This document shows positions 1 to 6,080 of a stretch of DNA of 6,683 nt, piece after piece. The stretch is from the NCBI GenBank assembly GCA_025351205.1, contig JANXWI010000300.1, positions 1 to 6,683 on the forward strand, in the 5' to 3' direction. How positions within the stretch are numbered: the first letter of the stretch is position 1; each line of letters begins with the position of its first letter. The notes beneath the pieces are model-generated. The model worked only from the letters and a program-made list of their open reading frames with translations. It was not told where the DNA came from and did not search any database. Position numbers and translations under genes: made by a program. The stretch is from Deinococcus sp. (lineage in GTDB: Bacteria > Deinococcota > Deinococci > Deinococcales > Deinococcaceae).

Positions 1-1
1 G

Positions 2-919
2 CTTGGCGAGCAGCAGGACCTGGGATTGACGGCGGGCGTTCATCTGAGCCGCAGCGGGCTGCACCGGGCGTTCCTGCGGTGTTTCGGCGAGTCGCCAGCG
101 GCGCTGCGGCGTCGACTGCTGCTGGAACAGGCGGCCTGGACACTCACACACACGGCCATCAGCGTGACCGATCTGGCCTTCGATTGCGGTTTCGGCAGCC
201 TGGAAGGGTTCACGCGGGCCTTTCGCCGCGCCTACGGCGTCTCGCCCAGCTTTTATCGCCGTGGGCTGCACGGTCCTGGTGGGCTGAACAGTGCTCACGA
301 CCTGCCTGCGAAGAGCGGCATCCACGTCCGTCCCGCATTTCTTGGCCGCCCGGCAGACGCCCGCAACTTTATTCAGAGACAGGGTTTTATTCGGCTTCAG
401 GGGGGACACATGGATATTCTGGAACACCTGTTGGGCTTCGACCAGCGGTTTATGCAGCGGGCACTGACCCTGGCCCGCCAGTTGCCGGAAAGCGCACTGG
501 ACCGCCCCCTGGGGCAGACGCAGGCACTGGACTTTGAGGCCCCCGACAGGACCCTGCGCGATCTGCTCGACAAGCAGGTGTTCACCAAGGAGGTCTGGCT
601 TTCGGCGGTACGCGGCGGTGCCATGCCTTCGGAAGACCGCAGCCGCCGCCTGGACGGTCTGCTGGCCCGGCTTGAGCTGGCATATCCGGCCTTTTTGAAT
701 CTGGCCCAGGAGGTGCAGCGGCAGGCCAGGTGGCATGAACAGTTCACAGACGCGCTGTGTGAGCCTGCCGAACAGTTTCCCTACGGCGGCATGCTGGCCC
801 ATGTGCTGAGCCTGGACGCCCACCGCCGCCAGATGCTGAGCGCCTGGTTTGCCGAACTGGGCGTGCGCCTCCAGGCTGATCCGATGCACTTCGCCGCAGA
901 GGTGCCGGTGATCAGGTGA
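2..919 (+). CDS. AraC-type HTH regulator fused to a DinB-like domain (5' truncated)
   Basis: The frame is already open at base 2, so the true start lies upstream; the TTG at 26 falls inside the helix-turn-helix (HTH) domain and is not a credible start. In-window residues 1-88 form the AraC/XylS DNA-binding domain: a first HTH at about 15-35 (LSRSGLHRAFLRCFGESP) and a second at about 53-87 containing the family signature DLAFDCGFGSLEGFTRAFRR and the closing GVSPSFYRR. A linker of about 50 residues follows. Residues 137-289 resemble the DinB/YfiT four-helix-bundle superfamily, with a start like DILEHLLGFDQRF and a C-terminal LAHVLSLDAHRRQ. His142, His267 and His274 are candidate metal ligands. 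A DNA-binding regulator is well supported; the role of the DinB-like half (sensing or enzymatic) is inference. The stop overlaps the next start (GTGA), suggesting translational coupling. An in-frame ATG at 410 behind a run of G could also start the DinB half alone. Confidence 0.85.
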   Translation, partial: LGEQQDLGLTAGVHLSRSGLHRAFLRCFGESPAALRRRLLLEQAAWTLTHTAISVTDLAFDCGFGSLEGFTRAFRRAYGVSPSFYRRGLHGPGGLNSAHDLPAKSGIHVRPAFLGRPADARNFIQRQGFIRLQGGHMDILEHLLGFDQRFMQRALTLARQLPESALDRPLGQTQALDFEAPDRTLRDLLDKQVFTKEVWLSAVRGGAMPSEDRSRRLDGLLARLELAYPAFLNLAQEVQRQARWHEQFTDALCEPAEQFPYGGMLAHVLSLDAHRRQMLSAWFAELGVRLQADPMHFAAEVPVIR

Positions 920-947
920 ACAGTGTCGGTGGTCAGGTGGACAGTGC
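906..947 (+). repeat. Tandem 21-bp duplication, two copies, at a gene junction
   Basis: Bases 906-926 and 927-947 match at 18 of 21 positions and are directly adjacent. The unit contains a TCAGGTG core followed by GACAGTG-like sequence. The first copy carries the regulator's stop (TGA 917-919) and the GTG start of the SDR (916). The second copy has TGG instead of TGA and offers a second in-frame GTG at 937. Since 21 is a multiple of three, the duplication only lengthens the SDR N terminus by seven residues, giving VNSVGGQ followed by VDSAVNR. Confidence 0.8.
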
Positions 948-1858
948 TGTCAATCGAGAGGACCACAAGCCGCTGGCCGGAAAGGTCGCCTTGGTTGCCG
1001 GAGCCACGCGCGGCGCGGGCCGGGGCATCGCGGTGGAGCTGGGCGCACTGGGAGCGGCGGTCATCTGCACCGGGCGCAGTTCGGCCAGCACGGGTGCCTG
1101 TGACCTGGGGCGGCCCGAGACCATCGAGCAGACCGCCGAGCTGGTCAAACGAGCTGGTGGAACAGGTGTGCCGATCCGCTGCGACCACAGCGACGCCGAG
1201 CAGGTCCGGGCGCTGATGGGCCGGGTGAGAGCCGAATACGGCGGCCTGGACATTCTGGTCAACGACATCTGGGGTGGCGAGAGCCTGTCGGAATGGGGCA
1301 GGAAGGTCTGGGAGCAGGACCTGGTCAAAGGCCGGGCCATGCTGGACCGCGCCGTCTGGACCCACATCGTGACCGCCCACGCGGGTCTGCCGCTGCTGCA
1401 CCCTGGCGGACTGATCGCCGAGATCACCGACGGCGACGGCTGGCCAGTAATATTACCGGGGCCGGGGCAACTTCTTCTACGACCTCGCCAAGACCGGCGT
1501 GATGCGGCTGGCACAGAACTGGGCCGCCGAGCTGGAGGGCGATCCGCGCGGCGTCACCAGCGTGTCGCTCACGCCCGGTTTCCTGCGGAGCGAGGAGATG
1601 CTGGACCATTTCGGTGTGACCGAAGACCGCTGGCAAGACGCAGTGGCCAAGGACCCCAATTTTGCCGAATCCGAGACACCACACCTCGTCGGGCGGGCGC
1701 TGGCGCATCTGGCCGCCGACCCGGGAAAAAGGCGGTTCAACGGTCAGGCGCTGGCCTCGTGGACGCTGATGGACGGGTATGGTTTCACCGACATCGACGG
1801 GCGCAGGCCGCACTGGGGCAGCTGGTTTGCCAGGCTCAGGGCCGAGGGTGCACTCTAG
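916..1858 (+). pseudogene. Short-chain dehydrogenase/reductase, frameshifted near 1450
   Basis: The N-terminal part (916 to about 1449, 178 codons) is a Rossmann nucleotide-binding domain: LAGKVALVAGATRGAGRG supplies the glycine-rich Gx3GxG loop at residues 29-35, followed by a CTGRS strand end and LDILVND in place of the usual NNAG. It reaches ITDGDGW, then the frame is lost. The rest continues in the next frame from about 1451 to the TAG at 1856: YYRGRGNFFYDLAKTGVM, containing the catalytic Tyr (codon 1478) and Lys (codon 1490) in Tyr-x3-Lys spacing, then VSLTPGFLRSEEMLDHFGV and a C terminus rich in Trp and Gly. Joining the halves by skipping one base gives about 313 residues, a sensible family length. 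If the original frame is kept, translation runs on as unrelated sequence to 1863. The break may be a real mutation or a sequencing error; programmed frameshifting is less likely. Substrate is unknown. The start is GTG 916 (GTGA overlap with the regulator) or GTG 937; neither has a strong ribosome site. Confidence 0.85.
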
Positions 1859-1859
1859 A

Positions 1860-1970
1860 GTGAGCGAGTCCGGCCAGTCAGCAGACGCCCTCTGGCCCGC
1901 AGACTGGTCCGTCAAGGCGGCGGGGCTGCGCTTGGTCAAAGGTCATTCCCGTCACTGGCGGCGCCCCTGA
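1860..1970 (+). CDS. Possible 36-residue small ORF between the SDR and DUF429 genes
   Basis: A GTG at 1860 lies one base after the SDR stop and opens 36 codons ending at TGA 1968-1970, which overlaps the proposed CTG start of DUF429 as CTGA. About 29 of 36 codons end in G or C, as in the neighbouring real genes. The product has three Trp residues, an acidic first third, and a basic end (LVKGHSRHWRRP). I recognise no family. It could be a coupling peptide, the remnant of a lost gene, or chance openness in G+C-rich DNA; the exact packing against both neighbours is the main argument in its favour. Confidence 0.3.
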   Translation: MSESGQSADALWPADWSVKAAGLRLVKGHSRHWRRP

Positions 1971-2794
1971 AGTTCATCGGGCTTGACCTGGCGTGGTCGG
2001 GGCGCAACCCCAGCGGCGTGGCCGTGCTGGAGGGAAGCGCGGCGGGAGCGAGGCTGACCCGCTCCGGCCTGCTGGGAAACGACGCCGAGGTGCTGGCCTT
2101 TCTGGACGAGCACGCCGCCGGCCCCGCCATCATTGCCCCGGTCATCATTGCCATAGATGCGCCGCTGAGTGTGCCCAACGAGGCGGGCAGGCGCCCCGGC
2201 GAGGCGCTGCTTGGCCAGGTCTTCGCCAGGTATCAGGCGGGCGCCCACCCCGCCAACCGGCAGATACTCACCCGCTACAACGGCGGCGAGATTCGCGGCG
2301 AGCTGCTGAAAGCGGCGCTGGAGACGCGCGGCTTCGTGGACGACCCGTTTCGATTGGCGGCCCCGGACGTGCGGGCGCCAGATATTCGGGTGCCAGACAT
2401 TCGGGTGCCAGACATTCGGGTGATGGTCGAGGTCTACCCGCACGCGGCGATGGTGGCGCTTTTCAGACTGTCACGCACCCTCAAGTACAAGCAGAAAGGG
2501 CAGGGCAGAGGCAAACTGGACGCTGCCTGGCACGAGTATCACGCCCACCTGGCCGCCCTGGAACACGCCGAGCCGCCCATAACCGGACTGGACACCCTGC
2601 TGGCCCTGGACCCCGGCACCCTGCGCGGGGCCGCCCTCAAAAATCATGAAGACGAGACCGACGCCGTGATGTGCGCCTACATCGCCCTGTACGCCCACCG
2701 CTTTCCGGGGCGCTGCGAGGTCTTCGGCACCGTGGCCCAGGGTTACATCCTGACGCCGACCCTGCCTGAGCGCTGGCGGGACGGGTCTGTATGA
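1967..2794 (+). CDS. DUF429 family protein (predicted RNase H-like fold), CTG start
   Basis: The product has 275 residues if translation begins at CTG 1967. That start gives the N terminus KFIGLDLAWSGRNPSGVAVL, the canonical first strand of the family with its acidic residue Asp7. The first ordinary start, GTG 2018, would delete this strand. The frame is open back to 1859 but contains no ATG, GTG or TTG before 2018. Further family motifs are IIAIDAPLSVPNE (Asp64), VEVYPHAA (Glu155) and EDETDAVMCAYIALYAH (residues 228-242, with Asp229 and Asp232). Together these acidic residues match the predicted metal-dependent nuclease-like site of DUF429; the biochemical activity is not established. Residues 133-152 are a four-fold PDIRV-type repeat just before the VEVYPHAA strand. 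The gene ends the first gene cluster. There is no good Shine-Dalgarno, so expression may rely on coupling to upstream translation. Confidence 0.85.
   Translation: MKFIGLDLAWSGRNPSGVAVLEGSAAGARLTRSGLLGNDAEVLAFLDEHAAGPAIIAPVIIAIDAPLSVPNEAGRRPGEALLGQVFARYQAGAHPANRQILTRYNGGEIRGELLKAALETRGFVDDPFRLAAPDVRAPDIRVPDIRVPDIRVMVEVYPHAAMVALFRLSRTLKYKQKGQGRGKLDAAWHEYHAHLAALEHAEPPITGLDTLLALDPGTLRGAALKNHEDETDAVMCAYIALYAHRFPGRCEVFGTVAQGYILTPTLPERWRDGSV
2363..2422 (+). repeat. 15-bp tandem repeat, four units, in frame within DUF429
   Basis: Units at 2363-2377, 2378-2392, 2393-2407 and 2408-2422 encode PDVRA, PDIRV, PDIRV and PDIRV. The last two are identical at the DNA level and the second differs from them at one base (GAT for GAC). 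The first is more diverged, as expected for stepwise expansion. Each copy adds exactly five codons, so copy-number change keeps the frame. Confidence 0.95.
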
Positions 2795-2860
2795 AGGTCG
2801 TCTAAAGCCTGCCCGCGCCGAATCCCTGGCCGCATTCCCCGCACGCCGCCCGCCGCTTGT

Positions 2861-2866
2861 TAGATT
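2861..2866 (+). promoter_or_regulatory. Putative -10 box of a leaderless promoter for the aldo/keto reductase
   Basis: TAGATT matches TANNNT and sits six bases before the ATG at 2873. No purine-rich ribosome site lies between. This is the layout described for many leaderless transcripts in Deinococcus, where the message begins at or near the start codon. No convincing -35 box is seen in the G+C-rich DNA upstream. Confidence 0.45.
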
Positions 2867-2872
2867 GTCCGA

Positions 2873-3820
2873 ATGGAATACCGGAATCTGGGCAGGAGTG
2901 GTCTGAAGGTCTCTGAAATCTCGCTGGGCGGCTGGGAGACCTACGGACGCAGTGTCAACGATCAGCAGATGGTGCGTGACATCGTGCTGAAGGCCTACGA
3001 GCAGGGCGTGAACTTCTTCGATCAGGCCGACATTTACGTCAGGGGCAAGAGCGAGGAGATGATGGGCGAGGTGCTGCGCGAGCTGCCCCGCCACACGCTC
3101 GTCATTTCCAGCAAGGTGTTCTGGCCCATGAGTGACGACGTGAACGACAGAGGCCTGAGCCGCAAGCACGTGCTGGAGAGCATCGACAAGACCCTGAAAC
3201 GTCTGGGCACCGACTACCTCGACGTGTATTTTGCCCACCGCTACGACGAGACCGTGCCGATGGAAGAGATCGTGATGGCGTTTGATCAGGTGATCCGCTC
3301 TGGCCGTGCCATGTACTGGGGAACGAGCATGTGGCCCGCCGCCCGCATCGCGCAGGCCGTCGAATTTGCCCGCGCCCACGGCCTGCACGCCCCCGTGACC
3401 GAGCAGCCCGAGTACTCGATGCTGCGCCGCGAGCGGGTGGAAAACGAGATTCTGCCGTATACCGCCCAGGCGGGCGTGGGCCTGGTGGTCTGGAGTCCGC
3501 TGGCGATGGGCCTGCTGACCGGCAAGTACGACGCAGGCAGCAGCGAAGGCTCGCGCCTGAGCGAGAACGACAACTTCGGCAAGAACTTCCTGACCGAAAG
3601 CAACATTCAGAAGGTGAAAGGGCTTAAACCTGTGGCCGACGAACTGGGCATCACGCGGGCACAACTGGCGCTGGCCTGGATTCTGCGCCAGCCGGGCGTG
3701 AGCAGCGTCATCACTGGGGCCACCAGGGTAGACCAGATCGAGGACACCGTGAAGGCGGCGGGCGTGAAGCTGAGCGCTGAGCAGCTCAGCCGCATCGACG
3801 ACGTGCTGAAGGCGGACTGA
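2873..3820 (+). CDS. Aldo/keto reductase, Kv-beta-like (AKR6-type)
   Basis: A complete 315-residue NAD(P)H-dependent oxidoreductase with the (beta/alpha)8 barrel pattern. The catalytic tetrad is intact: Asp50 and Tyr55 in NFFDQADIY, Lys81 in VISSKVFW, His122 in VYFAHRYDE. The class is indicated by MEYRNLGRSGLKVS at the start, by RGLSRKHVLESIDKTLKRLGTDYLDVY (residues 93-119) and by SGRAMYWGTSMW (residues 143-154), typical of potassium-channel beta-subunit-like and YghZ-like reductases. EQPEYSMLRR (177-186) and WSPLAMGLLTGKY (207-219) follow, and VITGATRVDQIEDT (279-292) is the C-terminal cofactor-binding segment. Such proteins reduce aldehydes and ketones in the cytosol; the substrate here cannot be told. 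The gene is separated from the DUF429 gene by 78 bases and appears to have its own promoter. No ion channel gene is nearby, so a true channel-subunit role is unlikely. Confidence 0.95.
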   Translation: MEYRNLGRSGLKVSEISLGGWETYGRSVNDQQMVRDIVLKAYEQGVNFFDQADIYVRGKSEEMMGEVLRELPRHTLVISSKVFWPMSDDVNDRGLSRKHVLESIDKTLKRLGTDYLDVYFAHRYDETVPMEEIVMAFDQVIRSGRAMYWGTSMWPAARIAQAVEFARAHGLHAPVTEQPEYSMLRRERVENEILPYTAQAGVGLVVWSPLAMGLLTGKYDAGSSEGSRLSENDNFGKNFLTESNIQKVKGLKPVADELGITRAQLALAWILRQPGVSSVITGATRVDQIEDTVKAAGVKLSAEQLSRIDDVLKAD

Positions 3821-3839
3821 GATTCTGAAGGCGGGGCTG

Positions 3840-3911
3840 ATACGGGTTCCGGCCAATCCTTTCTATTTTTGGAACGCCACCGAAAATCCAACTCCCGATC
3901 AGAACCCGTAT
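3840..3911. repeat. 10-bp perfect inverted repeat with a 52-base interior, possible dispersed element
   Basis: ATACGGGTTC at 3840-3849 is the exact reverse complement of GAACCCGTAT at 3902-3911. Inside is a smaller inverted repeat, TTGGA 3869-3873 with TCCAA 3887-3891. A near-copy of the arm, GAATCCGTAT, recurs at 4004-4013. Downstream, CGCTGTTCTGCCC is repeated exactly at 3926-3938 and 3965-3977. The set suggests a small non-autonomous or REP-like element; membership of a genomic family cannot be judged from one window. Confidence 0.5.
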
Positions 3912-4104
3912 TCTCTTCCTTCTCCCGCTGTTCTGCCCAAGAAGCGGGCAAGCGTCGTCAACGGCGCTGTTCTGCCCGAAAACAGAACTTGGCTGTTCAT
4001 CTGGAATCCGTATGAATTCCTGAAAGCGCGCTGAGCTTCTGAAACCATTGACGCTGTATGTTCGGCAGTCGGCGCTCATTCTGGGAGCCGGCTGTTTATG
4101 CATT

Positions 4105-4110
4105 TAAAAT
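4105..4110 (+). promoter_or_regulatory. Putative -10 box for the ABC operon
   Basis: TAAAAT matches TATAAT at five of six positions and sits in the most A+T-rich stretch of the gap, about 45 bases before the ATG at 4156. No good -35 is at the right distance: the TTGACG at 4048 is much too far away. A 7-bp direct repeat TGCATTT (4099-4105 and 4114-4120) flanks the box and could be an operator, though this is speculative. Confidence 0.35.
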
Positions 4111-4155
4111 TTCTGCATTTCAAAGTTCGGCGTTTCAAGCCCTCTCTGGAGATCC

Positions 4156-5139
4156 ATGACCCTGACCAAAACCCGGCACGCCGCCCCTCCCGCCGCCCAG
4201 ATGGCGATTGCCACCGACTCGCTGCGCAAGGTCTACAGGGGCCGCGCCGTGGTGCAGGGCCTGACGCTGAACGTCGGCCCGGGCGAGGTCTTCGGTTTCC
4301 TGGGGCCGAACGGCGCGGGCAAATCGACCACCATCAAGATGCTGCTGGGCCTGGTGATGCCCACCTCCGGCAGCGTCTCGGTGCTGGGCGGCTCGCCGCA
4401 GGACCCCAACGTTCGCCAGCAGCTCGGTTTCCTGCCCGAACAGTTCCGGTTCCAGACCTGGATGACCGCCCAGGAGTTCCTGAACTTTCACGGGCGGCTG
4501 GCGGGCATGAAGCAAGGCGAGCTGCGCGCCCGGATTCCGCAGGTGCTGGAGCAGGTCGGGCTGGGCGGGCGCGGCAATGAAACCCTGAACGGCTACAGCA
4601 AGGGCATGCTTCAGCGGACCGGACTGGCGCAGGCCATTCTGGCGCGGCCCAGACTGGTGTTTCTCGACGAACCGACCTCGGCGCTCGACCCGATAGGCCG
4701 GATCGAGGTGCGCGAGATCATCGCGGGGTTAAAGCGCGAGGGCGTGGCGGTGTTCCTGAACTCGCATCTGCTGAGCGAGGTCGAGCAGGTCTGCGACCAC
4801 GTGGCCTTCGTCAAGGCGGGCGAGGTGCTGCGCCAGGGCAGCATGGCGACGCTGCTGGGCGGCGAGGTTCCCGTCGAGGTGCGCGTGAGCCTGCTGACGC
4901 CGGAACTGCTCTCGGACCTGGGCAAACTGGGCGAGGTCGAGGCCCTGCCCGAAGACCAGGGTAGGCCCGGCGTGCAGGTTTACCTGACGCGCGACACCGA
5001 CCTGCCGCTGATTGCCCGGGCGGTCAGCGCCAACGGCCTGAACCTCTACGCCCTGACGCCGCACCGACCCGACCTGGAAGGACTGTTTCTGGAACTGATC
5101 GACACCAGCGGGGATCAGAAGACGGCTGGGCAGAAATGA
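4156..5139 (+). CDS. ABC transporter ATP-binding protein, ABC-2 export type
   Basis: A 327-residue cytoplasmic nucleotide-binding subunit with every core motif intact: Walker A GPNGAGKST (residues 50-58), Q-loop Gln96 in GFLPEQ, signature YSKGM (147-151), Walker B LVFLDEP (167-173), D-loop SALD (175-178) and switch His204 in LNSHLL. The signature is YSKGMLQR rather than LSGGQ, as in CcmA/NosF-type ATPases of ABC-2 exporters. Residues after about 235 form the extra C-terminal domain common in that group. ATG 4156 has a GGAG at 4148-4151; ATG 4201 (residue 16) is a possible later start, since residues 1-15 look unstructured. The stop overlaps the permease start in ATGA, so the two are translated together. 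Substrate cannot be inferred: no nos, copper, lantibiotic or daunorubicin-type partner genes are present. Confidence 0.95.
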   Translation: MTLTKTRHAAPPAAQMAIATDSLRKVYRGRAVVQGLTLNVGPGEVFGFLGPNGAGKSTTIKMLLGLVMPTSGSVSVLGGSPQDPNVRQQLGFLPEQFRFQTWMTAQEFLNFHGRLAGMKQGELRARIPQVLEQVGLGGRGNETLNGYSKGMLQRTGLAQAILARPRLVFLDEPTSALDPIGRIEVREIIAGLKREGVAVFLNSHLLSEVEQVCDHVAFVKAGEVLRQGSMATLLGGEVPVEVRVSLLTPELLSDLGKLGEVEALPEDQGRPGVQVYLTRDTDLPLIARAVSANGLNLYALTPHRPDLEGLFLELIDTSGDQKTAGQK

Positions 5140-6017
5140 AAAACGTCCTGCTGATCGCCGAACTCAGCCTGCGCGAGGCCCTTCGCAAACGGCTGGTGCT
5201 GATTCTGCTGATCCTGACCGCGCTGTTCGTGGGGTTTTACCTGTACGGCATTCTGCGGCTGCAACAGACCCTCGATGACCGCGCCCTGAACGCGGGCCTG
5301 GACTACGATCCGGGTCGGGGTCGGCGCGGCCTGACGGGCGCTTCGGTGGCGTTCTCGGCCATTTTCGGCATGTACCTGGTGTACTTCCTGGGGTCGCTGA
5401 TGAGCGTGCTGAGCACCGTCGGGGCGGTGAGCGGCGACATCGAGAACGGCGTAATGCAGAGCATCATTTCTCGCCCGGTGAGCCGCGCCCAGCTGGTCCT
5501 GGGACGCTGGCTGGGCTTCAGCGTGGTGAACGTGGCGTACGTGTCGCTGCTGTCGGCGGCCCTGCTCATCGGCGTGCGGGTCATCACCGGGTTCACGCCG
5601 CCGCAGCCGGTGCTGGCCGCGCTGCTGGTGCTGCTGGCGGTGCTGCTGCTCACCTCGCTCACGGTGCTGGGAAGTGCCCTGTTCACCACGCTCTCAAACG
5701 GCATCGGGGTCTTCGTGCTGTACGGGCTGGGCTTCACGGGCGGCATCCTGAGCACCATCGGGCAGCTGGCCGCCACGCCCGTGCTGATCACGCTGGGCAA
5801 CGTCGCCAACGTGCTGATGCCCAGCAACGCGCTGTGGCTGGGGGCCAGCTACCACCTGCAACCCGAGTACGTGCTGCAACTCAACTCGCTCACGCGCGGG
5901 GCCAACCCGTTCATCAGCACCACGCCCATTTCGGCGGGCACGGTCATCTGGGCCGCCGTGTATGCGCTGCTGGTGCTGGGGCTGGCGGTGCTGGCTTTCC
6001 GGCGGCGCGACCTGTAG
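5136..6017 (+). CDS. ABC-2 type permease (NosY-like membrane subunit)
   Basis: A 293-residue polytopic inner-membrane protein, the partner of the preceding ATPase through a four-base ATGA overlap. It begins with the amphipathic MKNVLLIAELSLREALRKR typical of this family. Six hydrophobic segments can be seen at about residues 19-40, 72-96, 127-148, 158-181, 187-209 and 267-287. Between the second and third lies the conserved cytoplasmic segment SGDIENGVMQSIISRPVSRAQ (residues 99-119), the EN(G)xxQ...RPVSR hallmark of NosY/ABC-2 permeases, which contacts the ATPase. A periplasmic loop lies at about 41-68. The protein ends FRRRDL with positive charges, consistent with a cytoplasmic C terminus. 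ATPase plus permease would dimerise to make an exporter; the cargo is unknown. Confidence 0.93.
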   Translation: MKNVLLIAELSLREALRKRLVLILLILTALFVGFYLYGILRLQQTLDDRALNAGLDYDPGRGRRGLTGASVAFSAIFGMYLVYFLGSLMSVLSTVGAVSGDIENGVMQSIISRPVSRAQLVLGRWLGFSVVNVAYVSLLSAALLIGVRVITGFTPPQPVLAALLVLLAVLLLTSLTVLGSALFTTLSNGIGVFVLYGLGFTGGILSTIGQLAATPVLITLGNVANVLMPSNALWLGASYHLQPEYVLQLNSLTRGANPFISTTPISAGTVIWAAVYALLVLGLAVLAFRRRDL

Positions 6018-6020
6018 GTG

Positions 6021-6040
6021 GCCGGGCTGGATCGGCTTTT
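6021..6040 (+). terminator. Weak candidate terminator after the permease
   Basis: GCCG 6021-6024 pairs with CGGC 6033-6036, with one extra G-U pair possible inside, and TTTT follows at 6037-6040. The stem is short for an intrinsic terminator. A second imperfect hairpin, 6041-6050 with 6061-6070 (eight of ten pairs), has six T in its loop rather than after the stem and is less convincing. Confidence 0.25.
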
Positions 6041-6080
6041 GGAGCGGGTGTTTTTTCTTCCACGCACTCCTGATTCTGTT

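Larger units (their letters stand above)
3821..4155. other. 335-base intergenic region of lower G+C, holding repeats
   Basis: Between the aldo/keto reductase stop and the ABC ATPase start. Bases 3841-4140 are 152 of 300 G+C by hand count (about 51%), clearly below the flanking genes. A minus-strand frame is open from 4103 to 3786, but it has no recognisable domain, no ribosome site, and runs through the inverted and direct repeats into the 3' end of the neighbouring gene, so I do not call it a gene. The region looks like an old repeat element followed by a promoter for the ABC operon. Confidence 0.6.

Noticed and set aside
1448..1456. TAATATTAC, identical to the geminivirus replication-origin nonanucleotide
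   Set aside because: A nine-base match inside a bacterial SDR gene with no Rep gene or origin stem-loop nearby; treated as coincidence.
2873..3820. Potassium channel beta subunit
   Set aside because: The sequence class is Kv-beta-like, but bacterial members are ordinary oxidoreductases and no channel gene is present.
2471..3856. 461-codon minus-strand frame
   Set aside because: It is the antisense shadow of the DUF429 and aldo/keto reductase genes, both of which have full family motifs on the plus strand; long antisense frames are expected in G+C-rich DNA.
3934..3950. TGCCC/GGGCA hairpin as a terminator for the aldo/keto reductase gene
   Set aside because: The stem has only five pairs and no T tract follows on the plus strand.
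4048..4053. TTGACG as a -35 box for the ABC operon
   Set aside because: No -10 box lies 16-18 bases downstream; the good TAAAAT box is about 50 bases away.
3786..4103. 105-codon minus-strand frame covering the reductase/ABC gap
   Set aside because: No domain, no ribosome site, runs into the opposite strand of the reductase gene, and its apparent internal similarity comes from the DNA repeats. At most it is a repeat-derived frame.
4046..4112. Partial resemblance to the Deinococcus radiation/desiccation response motif (CATTGAC at 4046, TTATGCATT at 4097)
   Set aside because: Neither site has the full palindrome with a matching TTATG and CATAA pair at the proper spacing, so a regulated site cannot be claimed.
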